From positions 1,116,001 through 1,180,000 of the forward strand of contig NW_026063242.1 of assembly GCF_024362695.1 (NCBI RefSeq): a stretch of 64,000 nucleotides of DNA. The letters run 5' to 3'. This stretch comes from Pectinophora gossypiella (Eukaryota > Arthropoda > Insecta > Lepidoptera > Gelechiidae). The notes below the pieces were generated by a model. It saw nothing but the letters and a program-made list of their open reading frames with translations. It was not told where the DNA came from and did no database searches. A program made the position numbers and the translations under genes. The first letter of the stretch is position 1; each line of letters opens with the position of its first letter. Below, in pieces: positions 54,392 through 64,000 of the stretch.

Positions 54392-55197
54392 CCCAGTACA
54401 TCCGTCCCATCCAGGGCAGGGTGGGCGGTATCTTCTTTGTGGAGATCAGGCGGACACTCGGCTTCCAAGCCATATATGACACCACCGAGCTTCTCTGTAT
54501 GCCCGGAGTAAGGATTGAAGCATGGAGGGGACGTAGAGGAGCTCCTCAATGTCATCGCTGCCAGCAGTTTCGGCACAGTAGCCACAACTGCCACCGCCCG
54601 GCGGCCTGCGTTCGCTGTGGCGAAAGCCACGCAGCGAAGGACTGCCAGCGACCCCGGGAGGTACCGGCCACGTGCTGCAACTGCGGAGGTGCACACCCAG
54701 CCAACAGCCCTTCTTGCCCTGTGAAGTCGCGCGAGTTGCGCAATACAAGGGCAGGCACCGCGCCCTTGACCAGTGCAAGAAGAGCTGCACCTGCGACCTC
54801 CATCGTGGACACGAGCAGCGAACCGACAGCGAGGAGCTCGCTCATGGCCGCGGCGAACGGCCCGAACGGGCCCAAACCGCAAAGGCAGAGGCGCGCCCGT
54901 AAAAGGGCAACCCCTGCCCCCACTGCCACCACCACCGCCGAGCCCATCGCCGTGGAACCCGTCCCGCCGCAGCCCTCGACGTCAGAGACAGCAGCCGCCG
55001 CCCCTCCCAAGGGGAAGAAGGCGAGGCCCCAGGCGGAGGCACCCCCAGCTCCCTCCAGCGAGAAGCTGGAAGTGCTGGAGCAGACCATACAGCTGCTTCA
55101 CAACATCTTGGCCGCCATCCGCTCTAGGACTGACCCAGTGCCCATCATCGTGGGAGGCCTGGCTTCACTGCTAGGCCAACTCACCGGTGGGCACTGA
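54392..55197 (+). pseudogene. Jockey-type ORF1 fragment with three zinc knuckles
   Basis: The frame is open from the edge of element A (PQYIRPIQGRVGG) without its N-terminus, so it is 5'-truncated or cut. Three CCHC knuckles lie side by side: CHRCQQFRHSSHNC, CVRCGESHAAKDC and CCNCGGAHPANSPSC, the pattern of Jockey ORF1 (Gag-like). An A/P/T-rich stretch and a short helical C-terminus (KLEVLEQTIQLLHNIL) follow. GC-rich, unlike element A. ORF2 is not found after it. Confidence 0.85.
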
Positions 55198-55850
55198 ACA
55201 CCAACACCGGACTGGACAGGGGCTGCCCACATCCACTACTCCCCGTCGAGTAGTTAGGATCGTGGCCACCCCCCGGGGGATGAGTTGACGCTCCCAGTGG
55301 CAGTGGAAGCAGTCCTCTCCCCCCCTCCAGCCCAATCGACACCAGCTGCCCCGGCGACGGAGCAGCTACACACCGGACCTGACACCACCGCTAGCTGACG
55401 GGCGCTCACTGGGCCTCCCCCAACGGGGAACCACCCGGTGGGCTCGACCTCGCTAGCGGCACCACGGACTTGCATCACTATCGGGCTCACGGAGGGGCGA
55501 TCATCGCCCGCCGTGTCCCACCCCCGAGTCACGCCCGTTTTTGCGGGCGGCGAGCGCCGCCACGTTAAAGGGGCCACGCCCCGAGAACGTCTCCCCAAAG
55601 AAGAAACCAGACGTGCCGAAAACACACACAATTCGCACACCTCGCAACTCGAGGTTTATTTTTAGGAAGGTCGCAATAGGACCTTACACAACATAGCTTA
55701 GGAACAGACACTACTGTACAGAAACAAATCTAAAATAATTGTTTTTATTTCGAACCAGCATCCCATAGAAATAGCGTGCGGTCTACAGTCCCGTACACAT
55801 AAATATATAAAATGATTATAACTTGTTATTATTATTATTATGACTAAACT
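55198..55850. other. Non-coding stretch after Jockey ORF1
   Basis: GC-rich to about 55640, then AT-rich. It may begin with the Jockey ORF1-ORF2 junction, but no endonuclease motif is present. (TTA)n near 55827. The source of the AT-rich part is unclear. Confidence 0.4.
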
Positions 55851-56625
55851 ATGACTATGAATTATATTTGCAATGTAGAAACTATAATAAATTACAAAAC
55901 ATTATTAGAGAATAATTTGCACCAGAAAATTTGTGAACCGACTAGAGTTAAAAAAGCCTCTTCGACCTGTATAGATTTGTTATTTACAAATAGTACAAAT
56001 GGCCAGGCTACCGTAATTGAAAACGGTGTCTCTGACCTCTGAAGGGGCTAGTCTACACCATAAACACTAAAATGGTCGACAAGAAAACATGACAAGACTA
56101 AATCATTATTTATAAAAAAGCGCTGCTATACAGATAAGTCGCAATCACTATTTAAATTAGAACTAAAGAGAATGGACTTTGCTCTTGAACAGTAAAAATA
56201 TAAATGACAATTATAATTTGTTTATAAATGTGATTATTTCACTTCATGATAAAACTATACCCAAACAACGAATTAAAATTAAAACCAAAAACAAATCATC
56301 ATGGCTAACAACTGGATTAAGAAAATCATGTAAACATAAACGATTATATAAAATTATAGTAGATAAAACAGGTAACAATATACTTAAAAAATATTATCAA
56401 ATATATAACAAAATTCTTAAAAAAGTGTTAAAATATCAAAAAGAAATAATTACACAAAATCTATTAATAAATCTAAAAACAAGACCAAAACTATGTGGCG
56501 ATTAATAAATGAAATTACAAAGCGCAATAAAAAAAAGGATATTGAATCAATACAACTATCACAGCAAAACGAGATCATTAGTCAGCCTCTCGATGTAGCA
56601 AACTTCCTCAATAGGTACTTCGCTT
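55851..56625 (+). pseudogene. Degenerate LINE endonuclease-linker fragment
   Basis: KICEPTRVKKASSTCIDLLF resembles the end of a LINE endonuclease, and SSWLTTGLRKSCKHKRLYK matches the linker before RT in element A (WMTKGLRKSCRTKRKL). Stops and frameshifts occur near 56042, 56170 and 56505. It ends before the RT. Probably an old relative of element A that is neither full length nor in frame. Confidence 0.7.
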
Positions 56626-56633
56626 AAGGATTA

Positions 56634-56653
56634 ATCGACCCTAGTGGGTCGAT
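56634..56653. other. Perfect 8-bp inverted repeat at the joint
   Basis: ATCGACCC-TAGT-GGGTCGAT sits where the LINE fragment meets the cut end of the minus-strand Jockey RT. It may be a trace of the joining event. No function is assigned. Confidence 0.5.
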
Positions 56654-57157
56654 AGCGATAAGCGCTGAATGATCCCTCGCGGCGCGATCGCGTACACGTT
56701 TGATATGGGCCTTGAAAGTAAGACGTCTATCCAAGACTACGCCGAGATATTTGACTTGCTCCTCCCAAGGGATCGGCTTTCCAAACATCTTGATGAGTTT
56801 AAGTTGACGGCGTGACCGTGGCGTGTTATAATAGCCCTTTGAAAAGTACACCGCTGCACTTTTCTCCGGGTTTACCTCGATTCTCCATTTGCGAAACCAC
56901 TTGCCCAAGGCATTGGCCGCACGCTGGAGGATTCCGGTCATCATAACTCGACCACGGCACGAATAGATGGCTGTATCATCCGCAAATAAAGCTAGTTGGG
57001 TGTTAGGGGATTTGGGAATGTCACTAGTATACAATGAAAATAGTAAAGGGGAGAGGACGGAGCCTTGTGGGACTCCGGCATGTATCGGGTGCGGTGACCA
57101 AAGTGTCCCTTCCACGCGGTAGCGAAAGGTTCGATTTGAGAGGAAGTCTCGTATGAT
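56636..57157 (-). pseudogene. Jockey RT, C-terminal piece
   Basis: IRDFLSNRTFRYRVEGT, AGVPQGSVLSPLLFSLYTSD, LFADDTAIYS and KYLGVVLDRRLTFKAHI. It ends abruptly at the joint near 56636, so the C-terminus is missing. Continuous with 58904-59310 when the insertion at 57158-58903 and one ATGAT are removed (RLGHI then IRDFL). Confidence 0.88.
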
Positions 57158-57715
57158 TGTAGTGCCGTTTCTTTCGGCCTCCGGATCAGTTACAGGGGAC
57201 CCGTTTTATAGCTTTTTTGAGTAGTATTGAACACAGCGCCATCTCGCCTTGTTCAATGTAAGGTCCGGGAGCATCGACTTGCTATCGTTGGGCTCCGCAG
57301 TCGGCGACTTTCCACCAGTAACCGGAAGATGGCGTGTGCCGATATTATACGGAAGGCTATATCTTGGAGTCCCTTGTCAAGTAGCTGCTGAAGAATGTTG
57401 GTGTCAATATTTAATACACATCGGTAATTTTCGGTCAGTCTCCTGTCCTTGGACTTGTTAATCAGTTGCATTTTAGGTGTGCGACGGCGGCGTCATCTAA
57501 CGGACGATTGAGGTTGTACTGGCTTTGTTCGTGACGTAGGCGTTGAATTGGGCGATTTATATAGTCCTGCGCCTGCGAGCTGCCGCATTCCCCAAACAGC
57601 GCTCCGCCGAGCGGGTGTGTCCACACTTTGACTTTGAATTTGTCTTTATAATGCGTTATAGCATTTTAATCGTAATTATCAGTGTCGATATACGTTGTCA
57701 TTGTTTTTCTTTTAG

Positions 57716-58084
57716 GCGGTTTATAAGCGTGTGACTGGTGGCCCGCAACTCCGTCGCACGCGCCGCCAAATCTTCGTAAATTTTTATTCTGGTAAGTAAG
57801 TTATAAATTTCTGTCATCTGTCGTAACTCGTGAGTGTTAGTGTTTGCGGTCAGGATTCTAATGTGCGATTTGTTCTGAATAGGTGTGGTTTTGGTGTCCG
57901 TGGCGTGGACACGTTGCTCCGCCATTTTGTCCCAGCGTCGTGGCATCGACGTCATCGTACGTTGGCCGCATACGTGGCTTCTCGACCTCCGACAGGTGAG
58001 TCTTTTCATATGATTTTGGGGAGTTAGTTAGGTTGTGCCTCCGCCCCTAGAAGTTTAATTTACCCCTGTGCGTTTTGTCCGCAG
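57716..58084 (+). other. Possible exons with two short GT-AG introns
   Basis: TTTTTCTTTTAG ends at 57715, GTAAGTAAG starts at 57792 with an AG at 57882, and GTGAGT starts at 57996 with CCGCAG ending at 58084. This gives exons of 76 and 113 bp and introns of 91 and 89 bp with good consensus sites. No protein family is visible, and a 103-codon frame on the other strand also runs through it. A captured 5' UTR is one option, chance another. Confidence 0.3.
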
Positions 58085-58086
58085 GA

Positions 58087-58235
58087 GGTGTTTTAAGACG
58101 GCTGTTTTGTGACGGCTGTTTTAAGGCGGCTGTTCTGTTTTACGACGGCTGTTCTGTTCTATGACGGCTGTTCTATGACGGCTGTTCTATGATGGGTGTT
58201 CTATGACGGCTGACGGCTGTTTTATACGGGCTGTA
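58087..58235. repeat. Degenerate repeat of GACGGCTGTTYTRT
   Basis: About eight imperfect copies at intervals of 13-20 bases, followed by related ACGGGCTGT and ACAGCTGTTC variants to about 58290. A slippage-type expansion. Confidence 0.75.
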
Positions 58236-58599
58236 CGAGTGTTCAGTACGGCGTGTCAAGTACGGGTATTTTGTACAGCTGTTCTGTACAGCTTATTGGT
58301 AGCTGCTCCTGGTCGGCTCAGCTTCCTTTCAAACGAGCTAGGGAGGTTTTTATACCACTTTTCGTATTATTTTTTAATGCTTAACGAATGACCAGTGGCC
58401 TTGAATACCTGGAATGTACCCTTAGGATTTAAAAGTTCCAAATACCTATTTATACTTTTGTGTTACTTTGGTTTTATTAGTAATTAATAAATTCGAGTAA
58501 ACCCATTGTCTTACATTTTATTCCATCCATCCACTCTTCTTCTTCATCTCCTTAAATTTTAAACATTACATGATGTACGGACTGATCGTGTCAGAAACA

Positions 58600-58883
58600 C
58601 CGTGCTGCGTTCTAAGACTCAAATTGCGGATGTGGTCCACGCAGGCGCCAAGTTGAAGTGGGATTGGGCAGGTCACGTCTGTCGGATGCCTAACGACCTG
58701 TGGGCTAAGATCACCACAGAATGGTCTCCGAATAGAGACAGGCGCAGGCGCGGCAGACCGAGGCGGAGATGGCGCGACGACTTGGATGCTTTCCTGGAAG
58801 GCTGGCCGGAGGAAGCACTGGAGAGAGAGTCCTGGAAGAAATGGAGGGAGGCCTTTGCCCAGCAGTGGGACACTTTAGGCTAG
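58600..58883 (+). pseudogene. RTE-type LINE, C-terminal fragment
   Basis: KLKWDWAGHVCRMPNDLWA, RRRGRPRRRWRDDLDAF and EALERESWKKWREAFAQQW are the hallmark end of RTE-clade reverse transcriptase proteins in insects. It stops at TAG 58881, overlapping the (GATAA)n tail. Everything upstream of this domain is missing, as in a strong 5' truncation. Confidence 0.85.
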
Positions 58884-58903
58884 ATAAGATAAGATAAGAA
58901 GAC

Positions 58904-59310
58904 ATGATGTGCCCGAGACGGTCTGGCACTCCCAGTGAATAAAGCTTGTAGATCAAGCCGTTGTGCCAGACTTTGTCGAACGCTTTCGCCACATCGAAGA
59001 AGAGCGCTCCCGTAGCGACAGGTTTTTTAAAGTTTAATCTACTAGAGATATGTTCAACAATACGGTGCACTTGTTGAACGCAGGAGTGTTTGGTTCTAAA
59101 ACCAAACTGCTCTGGTGGAATAAGACTATTGGATTCGGCGTAGTCCCGTAATCTAGCAAATATGAGCCGCTCATAAATCTTCCCCATGGTATTGATGAGA
59201 CTTATATGGCGGTAACTGGAAGGTTCGTTTTTAGGTTTCCCAGGCTTTGGTATATGACACGGACGTATCGTGAACGCAGCCTCCGTGAACGCGTCCATAG
59301 TCGCCCGCGG
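58904..59310 (-). pseudogene. Jockey RT, N-terminal piece
   Basis: IPKPGKPKNEPSSYRHISL (usually SYRPISL), NTMGKIYERLI, QFGFRTKHSC and FFDVAKAFDKVWH (catalytic block A). It leads into LGVPDRLGHI, where the insertion lies. The sequence before about 59310 is replaced by the ACCGACTTCAAA repeat, so this Jockey lacks its endonuclease. Confidence 0.87.
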
Positions 59311-59344
59311 TTTCGAGCTGTCATTCTGACTTACCGCTCTCTCT

Positions 59345-59590
59345 TGTTTTTACCGACTTCAAAAAAGGAGGAGGTTCTCAATTCGACCGTATATTTTTTT
59401 TTTTTTTTTTTTTAATGTTTGTTCGGGCATATCTTCGTCGTATATGAACCGATTTTGATAATTCTTTTTTTGTTTGAAAGGAGATATACCCAAGGGGGTC
59501 CCATGTCAAGGAAGTCAGGATCTGATGATGGAAGACCAGAGAAATCGAGGGGAATTTTCAAAAATCGTAGGAGCGACTAGTGCGTTTGTA
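59345..59590. repeat. ACCGACTTCAAAAAAGGAGG repeat with T run
   Basis: The sequence from ACCGACTTCAAAAAAGG through a long T run (59394-59413) to about 59590. In my experience this motif is very common in lepidopteran intergenic DNA. It is not coding. A related ACCGACTTCAAA opens the foldback at 61045. Confidence 0.6.
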
Positions 59591-60545
59591 AAGTCATATT
59601 GATCGGATCGATTTTTAGGCTTCGGGAAAACTTCCCGACCTTCGAAAACTGGTCAGCATCAGGGAGATACCCTATGGCCTGGCAAAACTATACAACCTGG
59701 AGCAATTTTTCTTTCACGAAACGTATTTAAATCTTGATCAAATTCAATCGCCGGTGCAAAAAAACAAAATGGCGGAAAAAAAAGATGGCCGCCATACAAA
59801 ATTTTGTCGATTTTGGAAGAAGCCCGTTTGGGTAAAAATAATGTATGGGGCGCTTACTCAAAACGTCATGTAGAGTACGGAAATACTTTCTGGTCACCAA
59901 AAACTGCTCCGCATCAGAGAGATACTCTACGGCCTGGCAAAACTATCGCACGTGAACCAATATTTCTTTCAGAGCACTTATTTAAATCTTGGTCAAATTC
60001 CATAGCGCGTAAAAAAAAACAAAATGGCGGAAAAACAAGATGGCCGCCATACACAATTTTGTTTTTTTTTTTTTTTTTCAGAAAATGTCTCGGGATATAA
60101 AATATATATCGGGGTTGTGATCGGATCGTCATGTTAAGTATGGAAATACTTCCCGATTTTCGAAAACTGCTCCGCATCAGGGTGACACCCTACGGCCTGG
60201 CGAAACTATCACACCTGAACCAATTTTTCTTTTACGAAACCTATTTAAATCTTGGTCGAATTTAATGGCCGGTGAAAAAAATACAAAATGGCGAAAAAAC
60301 AAGATGGCCGCCATACAAAATTTTGTTTTTTCAGAAAATGTCTTGGGGGTAAAAATGATGTATAGGGGTGTGATCGGAACGTCATCTTTGAAAACTGCTC
60401 CCAATCAGGGAGACATCCTACGGTCTGGCAAACCTATTGCACCTGGATTTTGTTTGTTTCCACGACACCCATTTAAATCTTGGTCAAATTCTATCGCCGG
60501 TGAAATAAAACAAAATGGCGGAAAAACAAGATGGCCGCCATACGA
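59590..60545. repeat. Tandem array, four units of about 230-260 bp with ATGGCGG/CCGCCAT motifs
   Basis: CAAAATGGCGGAAAA-type cores lie at about 59766, 60020, 60284 and 60511. Each is followed by AAGATGGCCGCCATAC. Other shared parts are TATTTAAATCTTGGTCAAAT and CTACGGCCTGGCAAAAC. Units differ by 10-25% by eye. Each core has inverted ATGGCGG and CCGCCAT that can pair. AAGATGGC also resembles the YY1/Pho binding site. Confidence 0.85.
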
Positions 60546-60686
60546 AGAGGGACAGTTTCGAATAAACAGGACACGCGAGCTGCTTTAGCAGCGAGCGAAC
60601 CACGCGAAATCTACTGTATCTATATGTATGCGTGAGTGTGTATGATAGCAGCTTCCACTGACAACCACATGTGTGTATGTACACAT

Positions 60687-60730
60687 ACACATGTGTGTGT
60701 GTGTGTGTGTGCGTGTGTGTGCGCGCGCGC

Positions 60731-60778
<48 letters not shown>

Positions 60779-60911
60779 GTGTGCGCGCGCGCGTGTGTGT
60801 GTGTGTGTGTGTGTGTGCGTGTGTCTGTGTGTGTGCATGTATCTGTGTGTGTGCGTGTGTACGTGCGCGTGTGTTCGTGTGCGTTAGCGCGTGTGTGAGT
60901 GTGTGTGTGTA
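60687..60911. repeat. Long (GT)n microsatellite with GC tracts
   Basis: About 225 bp of GT/TG with two (GC)4-5 patches. All open frames here are translation of the repeat. Confidence 0.95.
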
Positions 60912-61044
60912 AACATGTTCATCAATAATAATTGTGATCACTACTAATAATATATTATATTATTATATATGAATATAAATCAGAAAATCTGTCTGTCTGC
61001 ATCCTTGCTCGGTCTAACCATCACTTAAAATCGTAAAATAAAAT

Positions 61045-61484
61045 AAAATTTTTAACAAAAAAAAAACCGACTTCAAACGCAAAACTAAAAAGCAATAAAT
61101 AAATTTACTTCGCACAAAGTAATAAGTACGTATTTTCAATTAGTTAATTAGTTAATTAATTTATAATTCTGAAGTCGGTGCCAAGTAAATGCTACAACAA
61201 CCCTACTACAATATCAAATTACTATGTACACACAATATTGTTTAATACCTATATCAAAGCAATTACAAAACAATGTCAAACAAAAAATTACAAAACAATC
61301 AGTATTGAAAAATATATGAATCGGTACTTCGTTGTAGCATTTCCTTGGCACCGGCTTCAGATTTATAAAATAATTAACTAATTAACTAATTGAAAATACG
61401 TACTTATTACTTTGTGCGAAGTAAATTTATTTATTGCTTTTTAGTTTTGCGTTTGAAGTCGGTTTTTTTTTTGTTAAAAATTTT
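61045..61484. mobile_element. Foldback MITE
   Basis: Arms 61045-61203 and 61330-61484 are inverted copies (outer end AACAAAAAAAAAACCGACTT, inner part GGTGCCAAG...GCTACAAC) around a loop of about 126 bp. Non-coding. Target duplication unclear. Confidence 0.85.
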
Positions 61485-61486
61485 AT

Positions 61487-61602
61487 GTGTACTTGTGTAG
61501 ACGCTCGATCTCTATAATATTGTAATTGAATAGTGTGATTATTAAAGTTAATAATAATACAGAGCATGTAACAAGATACCATCTTTTATTAATTACATGA
61601 CA
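61487..61602 (+). repeat. Putative short 5' LTR of Mag-like element
   Basis: The stretch between the MITE and the primer site begins TGTGTACTTGTG and ends ATTACATGACA. Mag elements have short LTRs. The 3' LTR is outside the window, so the 5' limit is a guess. Confidence 0.5.
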
Positions 61603-61618
61603 TGGTGCCGAAACCGGA
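61603..61618 (+). promoter_or_regulatory. Primer binding site of Mag-like element
   Basis: TGGTGCCGAAACCGGA follows ...ATGACA directly, as a TGG-type primer site should follow an LTR. The tRNA is not assigned. Confidence 0.7.
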
Positions 61619-61625
61619 TTAAAAA

Positions 61626-64000
61626 ATGCCGCAAGACGATAATAGAACCGAGAAAGCTGACTTCAACGTCAGGCCCCCCAAGTATTTCATGCCAAATAAC
61701 AATGAAAATGTGGCTCGGGCTTGGAAGTTATGGCTCCAGCAGTTTGAATGGTACGAAATAGCCACTCTATTAGCTGAGAAAAAGCCAGAAGTGCAAGTTG
61801 CAGTGTTCATGTCGTGCATTGGACCCGATGCTGCAGTAATATACAACACCTTCAATTTGTCAGATTCGGAGGCAAAAGTACTTAGCACTGTTAAAGAAAA
61901 GTTCACCAACTATTATACACCAAAGATAAACGAAACGTATGAAAGATATATGTTCAACATATTAAATCAAAAGGAGGGCCAATCTTTTGACGAATTTGTT
62001 ACGGAATTACGAAGCAAAGTAAAAAATTGTGGATATGGCACCTTAGAAGAGAGTCTTCTACGTGACAGAATAGTAGTTGGAATAAATAGCGACACTACAA
62101 GAGAAAAGTTGCTTGCAGAACATAACCTCAATCTCACAAGAACTGTAGACATCTGCCACTCTGCGGAGCAAGTTAAAATACAAGTGAGTACAATGAAGCA
62201 AACAGCTGCAGTAGACGCGGTGACCTGGAACAGAAAAAACACACAAATTAATAAGAGAGATGAAAAAAATGATGAAACCTTTCATTGTGGAAGATGTGAC
62301 ACAACACATGGACGGCGAAATTGTCCTGCATTCAAAAAAGTATGTAATCGCTGCAAGAAAAGAAACCATTTCACTAAATGCTGTAAAACAAAGACAGTTA
62401 ATACATTTAGGAAAGAAGATGAAGAAAAAGATGAAGAAGGTTTTGTTGTGTCATCATTAGATGTGGATAGAGATGTTGATGTAGATGACTGGTATGAGCA
62501 AGCATCCATGCCAAACAATGTCACTGTCAAATTCAAGCTGGATTCAGGTAGCCAATGCAATGTAATAAGCCAACAAATAGCAGACAGGACCAGATCACAC
62601 ATCAGCCCATCCACCACAAGATATCTAACCTCATTTTCTAATCACAAAATGGCCGTTGAAGGAGAAGCTATCATAGAAACTATTATAAAAGGACAAAAAA
62701 GACTGATCAAATATATAGTTGTCAATAAAGAAGTTACTCCAGTGCTGGGAAAGCTAACCTGTGTCAAATTAAATCTCATGAAACGCATAGATGCACTGCA
62801 AAAAGAAGATGATTTGTTTGAAGGTATAGGCTGCCTAAAGAAATATAAATATGATATTGATTTGGTTGATGACCCCAAACTACCCATATGCCCGGCACGG
62901 AAGATACCACATACAATCAGACAACAAGTGAAAGAAGAACTGGACAATATGGTTAAACAGAAGATAATCAAACCGGTAACTGAGCCAACTCCAGCAGTCT
63001 CACCTATGGTAGTAGTCAGAAAAAATGATAAGATAAGATTATGTATTGATCCATCAGAGATTAATAAAAATTTAAAAAGAAGATTTTACCCATTGAATAC
63101 GGTAGAAGAGATCACAGCACGCATTCACGGTTCAAGATGGTTCACACTGTTAGATTGCAAAAAAGGCTTCTGGCAGCTTCAAGTAACACCACGCACGTCA
63201 GAATATCTCACCTTTAGTACGCCGTTTGGAAGATACTCATGCTTACGGATGCCCTTTGGCTTGGCATCAGCTCCGGAGGTCTTTCAACAGGTTATGAGCT
63301 CACTGATTGCTGATATTAAAAATACGGAAGTATCAATGGACGACGTGCTAGTACATGCTGCCAGTAGAGAAGAGCTAGAAAAGAATACACAAAAAGTATT
63401 AGAAAAGTTCAGAAAAGCAGGCCTTAAACTAAATAAAGAAAAGTGTGTATTCAGCACTCAGGAAGTCAAATTTCTGGGGCACATTGTTACAAGTGAAGGT
63501 TTAAAACCTGACCCTGAAAAAATAGAAACCATCACAAAGATTAAAAGACCGGAAAATGTAAAAGAATTACAAAGATTCCTCGGACTAATAACCTATATGT
63601 CCAAATTTATAAAAAATATGGCTGATATTACCAACCCATTAAGACAATTATTACAAAAAAATATAGAATGGTTTTGGGACCAACCACAGGAAGAGGCTTT
63701 CTTGAAGCTAAAAGACCTTCTAAAGAACCCACCTGTTCTTGGATATTATAATCTCAAAGCACCAATCTTACTGTCGGTGGATGCAAGTAGTTACGCCTGT
63801 GGAGGAGTCCTAATTCAAAACGACAAACCAATTGCTTACTGTGCAAAGTCCTTTACTAAGACAGAACAGGGCTACAGCCAACTAGAAAAGGAAGCCAATG
63901 CAATACTAGTGGCATGTAAGAAGTTTCACACATATATTTGGGGCTGCAAAGATCTGACAATTGAATCTGATCACAAACCTCTAGAGACAATTTTTAAAAG
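61626..64000 (+). CDS. Mag-like Ty3/gypsy gag-pol, open at the window edge
   Basis: MPQDDNRTEKADFNVRPPKY begins a frame with no stop to position 64000 (791 codons seen). Capsid-like part (WKLWLQQFEWY, YMFNILNQKEGQSFDEFVTEL), zinc knuckles near residue 218 (CGRCDTTHGRRNC, CNRCKKRNHFTKC), protease with KLDSGSQCNVIS (about 300), RT with TLLDCKKGFWQL, MPFGLASAPEVFQ and SMDDVLVH (63336), then the start of RNase H (LLSVDASSYACGG). Gag and pol share one frame, as in Mag of Bombyx. The second residue before DD is S rather than Y, a mild oddity. Integrase and 3' LTR lie outside. Confidence 0.93.
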   Translation, partial: MPQDDNRTEKADFNVRPPKYFMPNNNENVARAWKLWLQQFEWYEIATLLAEKKPEVQVAVFMSCIGPDAAVIYNTFNLSDSEAKVLSTVKEKFTNYYTPKINETYERYMFNILNQKEGQSFDEFVTELRSKVKNCGYGTLEESLLRDRIVVGINSDTTREKLLAEHNLNLTRTVDICHSAEQVKIQVSTMKQTAAVDAVTWNRKNTQINKRDEKNDETFHCGRCDTTHGRRNCPAFKKVCNRCKKRNHFTKCCKTKTVNTFRKEDEEKDEEGFVVSSLDVDRDVDVDDWYEQASMPNNVTVKFKLDSGSQCNVISQQIADRTRSHISPSTTRYLTSFSNHKMAVEGEAIIETIIKGQKRLIKYIVVNKEVTPVLGKLTCVKLNLMKRIDALQKEDDLFEGIGCLKKYKYDIDLVDDPKLPICPARKIPHTIRQQVKEELDNMVKQKIIKPVTEPTPAVSPMVVVRKNDKIRLCIDPSEINKNLKRRFYPLNTVEEITARIHGSRWFTLLDCKKGFWQLQVTPRTSEYLTFSTPFGRYSCLRMPFGLASAPEVFQQVMSSLIADIKNTEVSMDDVLVHAASREELEKNTQKVLEKFRKAGLKLNKEKCVFSTQEVKFLGHIVTSEGLKPDPEKIETITKIKRPENVKELQRFLGLITYMSKFIKNMADITNPLRQLLQKNIEWFWDQPQEEAFLKLKDLLKNPPVLGYYNLKAPILLSVDASSYACGGVLIQNDKPIAYCAKSFTKTEQGYSQLEKEANAILVACKKFHTYIWGCKDLTIESDHKPLETIFK

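Larger units (their letters stand above)
57158..58903 (+). mobile_element. Insertion in Jockey RT ending in an RTE-type 3' end
   Basis: 1,746 bp between copies of ATGAT (57153-57157 and 58904-58908). The plus-strand end is an RTE-like C-terminus and a (GATAA)n tail. The first 1.4 kb has no recognisable coding sequence and may contain a further insertion or captured DNA. Confidence 0.75.

Noticed and set aside
57698..58009. 103-codon minus-strand ORF
   Set aside because: No family recognised; it competes with plus-strand splice signals in the same DNA, so neither is firm.
60585..60941. ORFs of His-Thr or Val-Cys repeats
   Set aside because: Translation of the GT microsatellite.

Overview
No host gene is recognisable in this window. 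It is eukaryotic and almost wholly made of transposable elements, most of them inserted into one another. The mix is Ty3/gypsy (including Mag-like and tRNA-Trp-primed types), three BEL/Pao copies, an R1-type LINE, CR1-group LINEs with FP25-like, PHD or SGNH-like ORF1 proteins, Jockey and RTE pieces, foldback elements and the ACCGACTTCAAA repeat family. This suits an insect, most likely a moth or butterfly. The depth of nesting suggests heterochromatin or a W chromosome (inference).

Layout. 1-2740: non-coding sequence with three separate tandem-repeat blocks (about 235 bp, 71 bp and 23 bp units). 2741-10123, minus strand: a CR1-group LINE with ORF2 and ORF1, ending in a TA/CATA microsatellite and split by a 2.87 kb internally deleted Ty3/gypsy element with identical 308-bp LTRs (6045-8918). 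10475-11581, minus: a second, FP25-like ORF1. 12017-12125: four consecutive RNA hairpins with near-identical 7-nt loops, just upstream of a BEL/Pao gag-pol (12134-24216, plus). That gag-pol is split by a second, minus-strand BEL/Pao element (14174-20617, TSD TAGTC).

25280-54391 is one old plus-strand CR1-group LINE (called element A here) opened up by about 24 kb of insertions. A third BEL/Pao (26335-40302, TSD GCCCC) lies in its ORF1. That copy carries an R1-type LINE in its 5' LTR (26547-32858, 14-bp TSD) and a small non-coding LTR element in its integrase (38553-39591). A truncated CR1 copy (43554-45563, TSD AAATAGTG) lies in element A's ORF2. A foldback element (45779-54213) lies in its 3' UTR and is itself split by an apparently intact gypsy element (47909-53998, TSD TATG) whose Gag carries an SR-protein-like repeat.

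54392-59330 holds Jockey fragments on both strands, a degenerate LINE endonuclease fragment and an insertion ending in an RTE tail (57158-58903, TSD ATGAT). 59345-61484 is simple and tandem repeats plus a foldback MITE. From about 61487 to the window edge is the 5' part of a Mag-like Ty3/gypsy element whose gag-pol stays open past position 64000.

For most insertions, removing the insert restores the reading frame of the host element, so the order of insertion can be read directly. The observations most worth a second look are a TMV-type leaky stop (UAG CAA UUA) exactly between gag and protease of the third BEL/Pao, the four-hairpin leader at 12017-12125, a small protein with a myristoylation signal and one membrane segment in the deleted gypsy element, and the SR-repeat Gag.
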